DNA of 7,478 nt. It comes from Deltaproteobacteria bacterium (lineage in GTDB: Bacteria > Desulfobacterota > Desulfobulbia > Desulfobulbales > Desulfobulbaceae). The stretch lies in the NCBI GenBank assembly GCA_024277485.1, contig JAJRVA010000041.1, forward strand, positions 1 through 7,478. Reading direction: 5' to 3'. Under the pieces are notes generated by a model, which was given only the letters and a program-made list of their open reading frames with translations, ran no database searches and was not told the origin of the DNA. Position numbers and translations under genes: made by a program. The first letter of the stretch is position 1. Every line of letters begins with the position of its first letter. Below are positions 1-6,457 of this stretch, one piece after another.

Positions 1-139
1 CCACCACACCTGCTTGACATTTGCCTGTTTCTTCGCAATGTATTCTGTAGTTGATGATTGGGTGCCTGTTATTCTGGAAATATACCGCGTGCCCGTGATC
101 AGTTACAGTAACGTAAAAAAGTGGAAAAAGGTGCTCATT

Positions 140-496
140 ATGAAAATCGTTGTCAGGGACAAGGCCAGGGAAATGCTGGCCGACAAGCTGGGACCTCAGG
201 AATTTCTGCGGGTGGGTATTACCGAGGGTGGCTGCGCAGGTCTTACCTACAGCGCTGAATTTGACCGGCAGATGAAAGGGGACGAGAGTGTTGTTTTTGA
301 ATCCGGCAATATCCGAATCGTCTCCGACATGGACAGTCTCCGTTATCTCGACGGTCTGATTGTCGACTACTCTGAAGAACTGATTGGAGGCGGCCTGCAG
401 TTCACCAATGACAAGGCCGACACAACCTGCGGCTGCGGCGCCAGTTTCAACCTTGCCGGCTTCCCGGTCGCGGAAGACGGCAAGTGCTGCTCCTGA
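140..496 (+). CDS. A-type iron-sulfur cluster carrier (IscA/ErpA/HesB family)
   Basis: This 118-residue protein has the size and layout of an A-type Fe-S carrier, which binds a nascent cluster or iron and passes it to apo-proteins in the cytoplasm. The three family cysteines are visible: Cys32 in the segment EGGCAG, and Cys97 and Cys99 in TCGCG, 65 residues after Cys32. The flanking FTND and GASF residues also match the family. The reading frame is open upstream to position 14, but the extra 42 residues are unlike any family N-terminus. I chose the ATG at 140 because it has AAAGG (127-131) 8 nt upstream and gives the usual MKI-type start. An additional vicinal Cys pair (116-117) sits at the C-terminus and is not a standard ligand position. 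It converges on the neighbouring minus-strand operon and is probably unrelated to it. The family assignment is firm. Whether it acts like IscA, SufA or ErpA cannot be decided, as no isc, suf or nif gene is in view. Confidence 0.9.
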   Translation: MKIVVRDKAREMLADKLGPQEFLRVGITEGGCAGLTYSAEFDRQMKGDESVVFESGNIRIVSDMDSLRYLDGLIVDYSEELIGGGLQFTNDKADTTCGCGASFNLAGFPVAEDGKCCS

Positions 497-599
497 CTGG
501 TTGACAGATCCGAAAACTACGCATTCAAAGGTGAAAGCAACAAAAGATCACCGCTGAGGTTTCATGCTCATCCCTCCATATACTCTCTGAACGCGCCGG

Positions 600-1286
600 T
601 CAGGCGGGTACGGATTCCCGCAGGTTCCCATAGACCGCGAATTGAAACGGGGTCGCCTTTTCCAGGCAGAGGCTTTCCGCCAGGCCCGCCTGCCGCAACT
701 GTGAAGCCACCTCGTCAAGCGTGAATGCGGCCCGCAGGGAGTGTGTCATGTCCCGGCGCAGCATTGCCGGGGCGTCCGGCATGTATTTGTTGACCACGGT
801 CCGCAGTCGTTCTTCGCTTTCGGGCCGCAGAAGATCGACAATCAGGATGGTCGCACCAGGCAGGCCGTAGTCCCTGACGGCCTGCCACAGGACCATGGGA
901 TCGGCAAGGTGGTGGAGAAAGCTGTTGGAAACGATCATTGCGTAATGGCGGCGCAGTATGGACGGCCGATGGGGCAGGACCCCGCAAACAAGATGAATCC
1001 GGTTTTCCAGTCCCGCCCGCTGCACGGCCTGCCTTGCGTACGCAAGCATCCGGGGAGCACCATCCACACCATATATTTCGCAGGCTGGAAAACGACGGGC
1101 CAGGCGCAGGGGAATGGCTGCCGTGCCGCATCCCAGGTCCAGAACCGCACCGGCAATGTCCAGCTTGGGAAAGTATTTCTTGAAACACTGCATGAACAGC
1201 CAGTAGGCCCTGTCCAGGTCACTGCCCGCGTAGGCGGCAGCCTGCTCAGGGTCATTCATCAGTTCCGGTTCAATGACTCGTTTCAT
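600..1286 (-). CDS. class I SAM-dependent methyltransferase
   Basis: A 228-residue Rossmann-fold methyltransferase of the Methyltransf_11/25 type. Motif I (VLDLGCGTA) lies at residues 48-56, the acidic residue that binds the ribose of S-adenosylmethionine is probably Asp75 in YGVDG, and the post-II/motif III region reads NSFLHHLADP at 121-130. The C-terminal third has a typical helix-strand substrate-binding portion. It is the last gene of the minus-strand operon and its ATG overlaps the upstream lipoprotein stop as ATGA (1283-1286). I see no Shine-Dalgarno sequence in front of it, so translation probably depends on coupling. In aryl-polyene loci a methyltransferase modifies the aryl head group, and that role is my inference here from context. 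The substrate is not readable from the sequence, and O-, C- and N-methylation are all possible. Confidence 0.85.
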   Translation of the reverse strand: MKRVIEPELMNDPEQAAAYAGSDLDRAYWLFMQCFKKYFPKLDIAGAVLDLGCGTAAIPLRLARRFPACEIYGVDGAPRMLAYARQAVQRAGLENRIHLVCGVLPHRPSILRRHYAMIVSNSFLHHLADPMVLWQAVRDYGLPGATILIVDLLRPESEERLRTVVNKYMPDAPAMLRRDMTHSLRAAFTLDEVASQLRQAGLAESLCLEKATPFQFAVYGNLRESVPA

Positions 1287-1954
1287 TGTATCTGGTCAGC
1301 GCGTATCAGGGTCATTTTCAGCGTGTATGCGGACGGGCCGAAGGTCTTGAGTTCTATATTTTCAGGAATCAGAACGGAGCCGATTTTCCTGCATGATGTC
1401 CCGACAATGGAACGGTCAAGGAGCTGTCCGGAACTGTAACTCTGTATCTGCAGGCAGGCTTCACCACCGGTTACGATATCGGTTATTCTTCCGTCCGCTC
1501 CTGTATACCGGCAGACGGGTGTTCCGTCTGCGAGCTTTCCTGCCCGCATGACATTCCCGGCAGGCGGTTGAAAGACCGCCCGTGCATCCCGTACCAGCCC
1601 TGTGGCAAAGCCGGGCCTGTCAAAGGGAGGAACAGCCCGTTGTATCTCAAAACTGTTGTCATCACGATATACCGCCTCAAAAAGCGTCAACCCTTCGACC
1701 GTGATCAGGGCGCTCTCCAGTGTTGTCCCGGTCAGGCTGGTCACCCCTATGACCGTTGACCCGGCGCCATTTTCCGTGCTGAAAACAATGGAATGGACAA
1801 ACTGCCAGCTGCCTGATGGAAAAAACTCCGCGCAGGCCGGATTTTCCTGCCGGTCTCCTGCCGCGGCCAGGTCCGGCAGGCGCTGCGGGTTTTCCGCTGC
1901 GCAGGAAACAAGGAAAAACAGGACTGCAGGCAGGCAGAAGAAAGACGGTTTCAT
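1283..1954 (-). CDS. outer-membrane lipoprotein, DUF3261-type (aryl-polyene locus)
   Basis: A 223-residue lipoprotein. Residues 1-17 form a short signal with hydrophobic core (FFCLPAVLFFLVS), and the lipobox LVSC puts the lipidated cysteine at residue 18. Ala at +2 is compatible with Lol-dependent transfer to the outer membrane. The mature part is beta-rich with no catalytic motif that I recognise. Its size, lipobox and position next to a LolA-like gene and FabG/dehydratase genes match the DUF3261 proteins of aryl-polyene clusters, whose exact role is unknown but is thought to lie in envelope delivery of the pigment. The family name is from context and general resemblance and is less certain than the lipoprotein call. 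Both ends overlap neighbours as ATGA (1951-1954 upstream, 1283-1286 downstream). No Shine-Dalgarno sequence precedes the ATG, which suggests translational coupling to the LolA-like gene. Confidence 0.75.
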   Translation of the reverse strand: MKPSFFCLPAVLFFLVSCAAENPQRLPDLAAAGDRQENPACAEFFPSGSWQFVHSIVFSTENGAGSTVIGVTSLTGTTLESALITVEGLTLFEAVYRDDNSFEIQRAVPPFDRPGFATGLVRDARAVFQPPAGNVMRAGKLADGTPVCRYTGADGRITDIVTGGEACLQIQSYSSGQLLDRSIVGTSCRKIGSVLIPENIELKTFGPSAYTLKMTLIRADQIQ

Positions 1955-2559
1955 GGCACGGTAAAGAGTGTTGCCGGAATCTCTCTGTTCAGGACCCTGC
2001 CTGTAAAGGATATCAGCGTGTAGGAGCCAGGACCTTCAAAGAGTATTAGCGAGTCCAGCAGGCCGGCTTTATCGGCAAGCCGCAGTTCAATACTGCTGAT
2101 AAGGGAGCGCAGCCCTTCTTCCCTGGGGGTCAGGACAATGGTCCGCGCATCCCTGAACTCGGTCGTAAAGGCCGCATTGTCGGAGAAACGGCCGTCAAGC
2201 CAGTTACTGATCTCACCGAGCACGACCTGCATGGCATCAAGCCGGAGCCCCTTTTCTTCCACAAGCTGCCCGTTGTGACCGGTAAATTTCCTGACTTTTC
2301 CCCCGTACATGAGCAGGATGGACCGCAACGGGGCCTGGTATTCCCAGCGAAGATTGCCGGGTACCTGAAAAACAAACCTGCCCCGGGACACGAGAGGCCG
2401 GGCAAGAATCTTGAGGTGCTTTTCCTGGACAAAATCCGCCTGCACGGAGCGCAGCCGGATGGATGCTTTGCCCGGGTCGGCGGAATCCCGCGCCGGCACA
2501 GGACCGGCCCATACCAGGGAAAAGAACACCATAATCAGGCCGAAAACCGGACCTTGCAT
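1951..2559 (-). CDS. LolA-like periplasmic carrier of a polyene-lipid locus
   Basis: A 202-residue secreted protein of the LolA/LolB fold. Residues 1-23 form a Sec signal with hydrophobic core (FGLIMVFFSLVWA) and a likely signal peptidase I site after Ala23. The LolA signature follows: residues 38-46 read SVQADFVQE, then come RGRF and a segment NLRWEYQAP near residues 69-77, which form the first strands of the half-barrel. Classical LolA shuttles lipoproteins from LolCDE to LolB. Copies in pigment or fatty-acid PKS loci are paralogues thought to carry a lipid product, and I infer that role here from the operon. The start codon overlaps the ketoreductase stop by one base (TGATG at 2557-2561). 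A good ribosome binding site, GGGGGA, lies 8 nt upstream inside that gene. No MMPL transporter gene sits beside it, unlike the described gammaproteobacterial layout. Confidence 0.85.
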   Translation of the reverse strand: MQGPVFGLIMVFFSLVWAGPVPARDSADPGKASIRLRSVQADFVQEKHLKILARPLVSRGRFVFQVPGNLRWEYQAPLRSILLMYGGKVRKFTGHNGQLVEEKGLRLDAMQVVLGEISNWLDGRFSDNAAFTTEFRDARTIVLTPREEGLRSLISSIELRLADKAGLLDSLILFEGPGSYTLISFTGRVLNREIPATLFTVP

Positions 2560-3290
2560 CAGAACATTCCCCCGTTGACGGAAACAACCTGCCCGGTCAT
2601 GTACGAGGCCGCCCCGGAGCAGAGAAATCCCACCACCCCGGCAACCTCTTCAGGCCTGCCGATGCGGGCCATGGGGATCATGGTCTTGATATGGTCCTTC
2701 GGGGCATGGGCTATCATGTCCGTTTCAATCAGCCCCGGCGCCACCACGTTGACCCGGATGCCCAGGCGGGCCACCTCGGCGGCAACAGCCCTGGAGGCTG
2801 CGTTCAACCCTGCCTTGGCCGCCGCATAGTTGGCCTGGCCCCGGTTGGGCACGAGCGAGGCTGCCGACGAGAGAGAGACTATGGCTCCGCTCCGGTTGCG
2901 CACCATTTTTTCCAGCACCGGCCGGGTCATGTTATAAAAACCGTTCAGGCTCGTATCGATAACTGTTTGCCAGTTGTCGGGGGACATCATCATGAACAGA
3001 CCGTCACGAATAATCCCGGCATTGTTGACCAGGATATCTATCCGGCCGAATCTTTCGGCAATATCCTCAACAACATTTTCCGCTGTCTGGCCGTCCCGCA
3101 CATCAAACTGATACACTTCGCCACGGCCGCCGGCCTCCTCCAGCATGGACAGGGTCTGTTCGGCGCCCTTCCTGTCTCCCATGTAGTTGACAACCACATA
3201 ACAGCCGGTTCCGCCGAGCTCCACGCAGATTGCCCGGCCGATCCCCTTTGATCCCCCGGTAACGATGGCAATTTTCCGTTCATTCTCCAT
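2559..3290 (-). CDS. 3-oxoacyl-ACP reductase, FabG-type SDR
   Basis: A 243-residue classical short-chain dehydrogenase/reductase of FabG length. The NADP(H)-binding motif TGGSKGIG is at residues 11-18 and NNAG at 89-92. The catalytic set is Ser142, Tyr155 and Lys159 in YAAAK, with a helix-4 Asn near residue 116. The segment GQANYAAAKAG is typical FabG. The C-terminus (SYMTGQVVSVNGGMF) is complete. It would reduce the beta-keto group of the growing ACP-bound chain to beta-hydroxy in the cytoplasm. Its position between a hotdog dehydratase and a LolA-like gene, opposite an ACP and ketosynthase, points to a dedicated pigment-pathway ketoreductase (the ApeQ role) rather than housekeeping FabG. 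The start ATG lies 7 nt after the dehydratase stop, with GGAG at 3301-3304 as the ribosome binding site. The enzyme class is very secure and the pathway is inferred from the neighbours. Confidence 0.93.
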   Translation of the reverse strand: MENERKIAIVTGGSKGIGRAICVELGGTGCYVVVNYMGDRKGAEQTLSMLEEAGGRGEVYQFDVRDGQTAENVVEDIAERFGRIDILVNNAGIIRDGLFMMMSPDNWQTVIDTSLNGFYNMTRPVLEKMVRNRSGAIVSLSSAASLVPNRGQANYAAAKAGLNAASRAVAAEVARLGIRVNVVAPGLIETDMIAHAPKDHIKTMIPMARIGRPEEVAGVVGFLCSGAASYMTGQVVSVNGGMF

Positions 3291-3297
3291 GGTTTTG

Positions 3298-3732
3298 TTA
3301 CTCCGCCTGAAAGAGTTGCAACGTCGCCTGTCCGATCAGTGTGTCCGACCGGTGCATTTCACAGGACACCTCCCTGAGATTGCCGAAAATATGGGTATTC
3401 CTGGCCCTGACAACAACTGTGCTGCCGAGTTTAAGGCCATCAACAAAAAATTCCGCTTTTTTCACCCCCACCAGCCAGCCCATCCGGTCCGAATCCAGCC
3501 CCCTGGTATGGACCCGATCCCAACCGTTGCATACACCTGCAGTCTGCGCGGCCAGCTCAACCATAACCAGCGGATGAACCGCACCGCCTTGTACCAGCGG
3601 CCATGTCTTTTCGACAATACAACGGGTAACGGCATGGTCGGCATCGACTTCAAGGACCTCACGTATCAGTACCATGCGGCCGCGATGCGGAAGCAGATCT
3701 TCCAGGCTCAGATTGGCGAGTGTAGGTGGCAT
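3298..3732 (-). CDS. hotdog-fold 3-hydroxyacyl-ACP dehydratase, ApeP-like
   Basis: A 144-residue single hotdog-domain protein and the first gene of the minus-strand operon. It begins like FabA/FabZ relatives, with a PHRGRM motif at residues 15-20, and has the central-helix motif VMVELAAQTAG (56-66) with Glu59 at the usual catalytic acid position. The FabZ motif GHFPG, which carries the catalytic histidine, is absent. Only His53, six residues before Glu59, is close. This pattern resembles the COG4706 group of predicted dehydratases found in aryl-polyene loci (ApeP) rather than housekeeping FabZ. It would dehydrate the beta-hydroxyacyl-ACP made by the adjacent ketoreductase, building the conjugated chain. 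The ATG at 3732 has GGAG (3737-3740) just upstream, with a short 4-nt spacing. A general acyl-ACP hotdog function is very likely, and catalytic competence is an inference. Confidence 0.82.
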   Translation of the reverse strand: MPPTLANLSLEDLLPHRGRMVLIREVLEVDADHAVTRCIVEKTWPLVQGGAVHPLVMVELAAQTAGVCNGWDRVHTRGLDSDRMGWLVGVKKAEFFVDGLKLGSTVVVRARNTHIFGNLREVSCEMHRSDTLIGQATLQLFQAE

Positions 3733-3757
3733 CGTTCTCCATATTGATAGCAGTTCC

Positions 3758-3769
3758 GGTATAAATACC
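3758..3769. promoter_or_regulatory. 12-bp palindrome, possible operator
   Basis: GGTAT-AA-ATACC is a perfect inverted repeat with 5-bp arms and a 2-bp centre. It lies 26 bp upstream of the dehydratase start codon, downstream of the candidate minus-strand -10 box, where a repressor could block elongation or initiation. It is short enough to be coincidental and matches no operator that I can name. Confidence 0.25.
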
Positions 3770-3799
3770 TCATTTTCTCGCGAACAACCACCAAATCTG

Positions 3800-3830
3800 A
3801 TGACAAAAATTTTATGGCATTATATATATT
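3800..3830 (+). promoter_or_regulatory. candidate sigma-70-like promoter for the ACP-KS operon
   Basis: ATGACA (3800-3805, 5 of 6 to TTGACA) is followed 17 bp later by TATATA (3823-3828), or 19 bp later by TATATT (3825-3830). Transcription would start near 3835, giving a leader of roughly 190 nt before the ACP. A second, closer option is TTTTCA (3925-3930) with TATAAA (3950-3955) at a 19-bp spacing. Consensus matching only, with no experimental signal. Confidence 0.35.
3819..3824 (-). promoter_or_regulatory. candidate -10 box for the dehydratase-KR-LolA operon
   Basis: On the minus strand this reads TATAAT, a perfect sigma-70 -10 hexamer, about 87 bases from the dehydratase ATG. No good -35 box sits 16-18 bp upstream (best match 3 of 6), so it would need an activator or another sigma context. 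It shares the TA-rich tract with the plus-strand promoter candidate, so the two polymerases would compete for nearly the same DNA. Confidence 0.35.
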
Positions 3831-4025
3831 TCAGACTGCACAGGTTACGGAACCCATGCGATGAAAAAGATACTATCGCCTGCCGCAGGGCCAGACAGAA
3901 ATGACGCGGCGCTGTAGAATACTGTTTTCAGGCGGGCGGCAATCCGCTTTATAAACCACTGACTGGACCGGAGCGCGCATGTCTCCTTCAGCCCCAACCA
4001 TGACAACCAATCCGGAAGCAAAAAG

Positions 4026-4292
4026 ATGAATGAACTGACAGAAGAACTCAAGGTCAAGCTTATCGACATTTTAAATCTCCCTGATGTTACCCCGGAAGAC
4101 TTTGACGAAAATGCACAGCTCGTCGGCGGTGAACTCGGTATCGACTCCATCGATGTGCTCGAAATGGTTGTCATGGTCGAAAAAGAGTATGGTATCATTA
4201 TCAACAGCCAGGAAGTCGGCGAAAAGGTCTTCTCCTCCCTTGCCGCTCTTGCCGACTACATCAAAGAAAACCGGCCTGGATCATCTTCTTGA
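4026..4292 (+). CDS. acyl carrier protein of the polyene-type PKS
   Basis: An 88-residue acidic, helical ACP. The phosphopantetheine attachment motif is GIDSID with Ser41 as the modified residue, followed by the recognition helix VLEMVVMVEKEYGI. The DSI variant in place of the DSL of housekeeping AcpP, and the tail pattern (EVGEKVF, then a final helix ending near residue 82), are typical of ACPs in aryl-polyene and dialkylresorcinol loci. It would hold the growing chain for the adjacent ketosynthase and for the ketoreductase and dehydratase encoded divergently. The ATG at 4026 has GGA (4014-4016) 9 nt upstream. Its stop TGA (4290-4292) overlaps the next gene's TTG start, so ACP and ketosynthase are translationally linked. 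A phosphopantetheinyl transferase is needed but is not in the window. Confidence 0.92.
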   Translation: MNELTEELKVKLIDILNLPDVTPEDFDENAQLVGGELGIDSIDVLEMVVMVEKEYGIIINSQEVGEKVFSSLAALADYIKENRPGSSS

Positions 4293-6457
4293 ACGGGAAA
4301 CGGGTTTACATTGCCGGGGCCGGAATTACCAGCCCGCTCGGCCGGGGACTCGTTGCCACGGAAAAGGCCTTACGTGAAAACAGATCAACTCTCAGGCCCC
4401 TGCAGCTCTTCCCCCTGCTGCAGGGAAGACCGCTGCCGACCGGGCAGGTTTCGGGACTGGATGAGCCCGGTCCCCTGCCCCGGACACACCGGCTGGCGCA
4501 CAGCGCAGCCATGCAGGCAATTGCCGATTTCGGCAAGCCCCCGGACGCTCTCGTCCTGGGCACCACCACAGGCGGCATCCTGACCACGGAAAAGCTGCTC
4601 AGGGAGCGGGAACAGGAAAAAGAACCGTATAGATATCATGGCCTGCACAGTGTGGCCGAATACCTTGCCGGGAAGCTTGCCTGCCCCGGTCCTGTTCTTA
4701 CAGTTTCCACTGCCTGTTCATCCGGTGCGGCAGCCCTCACCCTGGCCCTGGAAATGCTGCGCAGCGGCAGGGCGGAAAATATCCTGGCCGGTGGTGTTGA
4801 TTCGCTCTGCCGCCTGACCTATTTCGGTTTCCATTCCCTGCAGCTGGTTGACAAGGACGGATGCAGGCCCCTTGATGTGCGGCGCCGGGGCATGGCAGTG
4901 GCCGAAGGCGCAGCCATGCTGCTCCTGACCACCGAAAAACCGGCCTCTCCACTGGCTGAACTGGCAGGCGCGGGCCTGACCTGCGACGCCTATCATCCGG
5001 CTGCCCCCCATCCGGAGGGAAATGGCGCCCTTAAGGCCATGCAGGCCGCGCTTTTGGATGCCGGCCTTGACCCGGGCGATATCGACTACATCAGCCTGCA
5101 CGGGACCGGCACGCCGGAAAATGACCTGGCTGAAGCAAAGGCCGTTCACAGCCTCTTTGCGGTTCCTCCTCCGGTCTCGTCCATCAAGGGGGCAACCGGG
5201 CACAGCCTTGCTGCAGCGGGAGCCATAGAGGCCGTGGTGTCGGCAATTGCGGTTGCAAAGGATCTGATGCCTGCAAACACCGGCTTTCAGGAGCCTGACC
5301 CTGCGCTTGACCTGATTCCGCTGCAGGAACCGACCACCAGGCCCACTCATGCCGTTCTTTCCAACTCCTTCGGCTTTGGCGGCAATAACGGTTCACTGGT
5401 TATTACCGAACCGGAAAAATTTCCGCTGCCGCCTGACAGACCGCCCGGTCCCGGGCTGGCTATCCTCGGCTACTCCTGTCTTACCGGCGCTGGAGATACC
5501 GGGGCAACCATGGCAGGGATACAATCGGGTATGCCGATAGCAGGAACAGCGTCAATCAATACCATTTCAAAGGACCTGCCGCCGGGCCTGATCCGGCGCC
5601 TGAAAAGGCTGCCGCGCATGGCCCTGTCCCTCGCGGCAAGCGCCCACATGGACTCCGGCTTTGAAGAAAAACCACAGTCCGTCTTCATGGGTACCGGCTG
5701 GGGCGCGCTTTCCGAAACCCATGACTTCCTGACCCGTCTTGCCGAGTCTGATGAACAGTTTCCAAGCCCCACTGACTTTGTCGGCTCGGTCCATAACAGC
5801 CCGGCCAGCCAGATAGCGATACTTTTTGGCGCCACCGGCGCCAATATCACAACCAGCGGCGGAGATTATTCTTTTGAGCAGGCCCTGATTGCAGCAGACC
5901 TTCTTCTGGGAGACACGGACAAGGCCGCCCTTGTCCTTGGGGCCGACGAGGAGCATGCTGCCCTTTCCCCGCTCCTTGACGCCTCCATCAACCCAGAAAC
6001 CCTGCCGGCCGACGGCGGCGGCGGCCTCCTTGTCGGCAGGTCGGGCGATGGGGCAAAAAGCCGGGTGCGGGTCCCTTTCTACCAGAGCAGCCTGACGGGA
6101 GATGCCGTACCTGCATTAATTGATTCACTGGGCGGACAACGGAAACTGCAGGCGGAATGCGCCCTTGTCCTGGCCGGTATACCTGCGGCCATGCGCAGGA
6201 ACGGTGAGCTGCAGCTGCAGCGATTTATGACCCTGTCAGCACTTGCAGCACCTGTTGTCCGTTACCGGAAACTCACCGGTGAATTTGCCTCTGCCCCGGC
6301 TGTGGCAGCGGTAATGGCGACATCCTTTCTTGAAACCGGGATAATCCCGGGATCACTGCTGAAGGGAGATGATCTTTTCCTGGCGGATAAACGTGCAAAA
6401 ATAGTGGTACTGGGGCTGGGCTCCTGCCTGAGCGCCATGGAGTTTTCCCGGGCATGA
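4289..6457 (+). CDS. double ketosynthase: active KS fused to KS-like chain-length factor
   Basis: A 722-residue protein with two consecutive thiolase-fold halves. Residues 1-375 are a complete FabF-type ketosynthase: Cys143 in STACSSG is the acyl-accepting nucleophile, His271 in HGTGT and His305 in KGATGHS complete the triad, and SNSFGFGGNN (358-367) is the C-terminal glycine loop. A proline-rich linker (378-388) leads to a second KS-like half (389-722). This contains FVGSVHNSPASQIA (497-510), typical of the ketoacyl-synthase-like (PF13723 style) chain-length factors of aryl-polyene loci. At its nucleophile-elbow position it has TTSGGDYSF (521-529) with no cysteine, so it should not condense. 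By analogy with KS/CLF pairs, the first half condenses ACP-bound units and the second controls chain length or stabilises the dimer. The start is a TTG inside the ACP stop (TTGA, 4289-4292). No later start preserves the first beta strand (RVYIAGAGITS). The usual arrangement is two separate genes, and the fusion is the notable feature. Confidence 0.88.
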   Translation: MNGKRVYIAGAGITSPLGRGLVATEKALRENRSTLRPLQLFPLLQGRPLPTGQVSGLDEPGPLPRTHRLAHSAAMQAIADFGKPPDALVLGTTTGGILTTEKLLREREQEKEPYRYHGLHSVAEYLAGKLACPGPVLTVSTACSSGAAALTLALEMLRSGRAENILAGGVDSLCRLTYFGFHSLQLVDKDGCRPLDVRRRGMAVAEGAAMLLLTTEKPASPLAELAGAGLTCDAYHPAAPHPEGNGALKAMQAALLDAGLDPGDIDYISLHGTGTPENDLAEAKAVHSLFAVPPPVSSIKGATGHSLAAAGAIEAVVSAIAVAKDLMPANTGFQEPDPALDLIPLQEPTTRPTHAVLSNSFGFGGNNGSLVITEPEKFPLPPDRPPGPGLAILGYSCLTGAGDTGATMAGIQSGMPIAGTASINTISKDLPPGLIRRLKRLPRMALSLAASAHMDSGFEEKPQSVFMGTGWGALSETHDFLTRLAESDEQFPSPTDFVGSVHNSPASQIAILFGATGANITTSGGDYSFEQALIAADLLLGDTDKAALVLGADEEHAALSPLLDASINPETLPADGGGGLLVGRSGDGAKSRVRVPFYQSSLTGDAVPALIDSLGGQRKLQAECALVLAGIPAAMRRNGELQLQRFMTLSALAAPVVRYRKLTGEFASAPAVAAVMATSFLETGIIPGSLLKGDDLFLADKRAKIVVLGLGSCLSAMEFSRA

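Larger units (their letters stand above)
3733..4025. promoter_or_regulatory. divergent intergenic region between the two operons
   Basis: These 293 bases separate the first codons of the dehydratase and ACP genes, so both operons must be started from here or read through. The segment is more AT-rich than its surroundings, with the strongest AT tract at 3806-3830. It contains promoter-like elements on both strands and a 12-bp palindrome, listed separately. I see no long ORF that looks coding, no tRNA and no clear intrinsic terminator. A divergent layout with a compact AT-rich core fits co-regulation of the two halves of one pathway, but no specific regulator site is recognisable. Confidence 0.7.

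Noticed and set aside
14..139. In-frame N-terminal extension of the Fe-S carrier, and a TTGACA hexamer at 14-19
   Set aside because: The extra 42 residues are not family-like, and the ATG at 140 has a good ribosome binding site. The TTGACA lacks a convincing -10 box at 16-18 bp (best is TGTATT at 19 bp), so I did not call a promoter.
530..552. GGTGA/TCACC inverted repeat between the convergent genes
   Set aside because: Only 5-bp arms with a 13-nt loop and no T-tract, too weak for an intrinsic terminator.
741..1439. Long plus-strand open frame opposite the methyltransferase and lipoprotein genes
   Set aside because: It spans two well-supported genes antisense, contains no recognisable domain, and is typical of shadow frames in GC-rich DNA.
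2275..3251. Plus-strand open frames opposite LolA and ketoreductase genes
   Set aside because: Antisense shadows of genes with clear family motifs. The translated residues show no fold signature.
3861..3917. Eighteen-codon plus-strand frame starting MKKILS in the divergent spacer
   Set aside because: No ribosome binding site, no overlap with a gene, and it could easily arise by chance.
4398..4425. 8-bp perfect inverted repeat CCCTGCAG/CTGCAGGG with a 12-nt loop
   Set aside because: It lies within the conserved ketosynthase coding region and reflects Leu-Gln codons. No T-tract or neighbouring regulatory context.
4718..5350. 210-codon minus-strand frame inside the ketosynthase
   Set aside because: Antisense to the catalytic KS domain with conserved TACSSG and HGTGT motifs. 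No independent evidence of coding.
6207..6222. CTGCAGCTGCAG string, also seen near 7391-7402
   Set aside because: Both copies encode Leu-Gln-Leu-Gln in different genes and are common codons. No flanking similarity, so not a mobile or regulatory repeat.
6336..6350. Hairpin CCGGGA-TAA-TCCCGG near the end of the ketosynthase gene
   Set aside because: Inside coding sequence, with no following T-run, so not a terminator and probably codon-driven.
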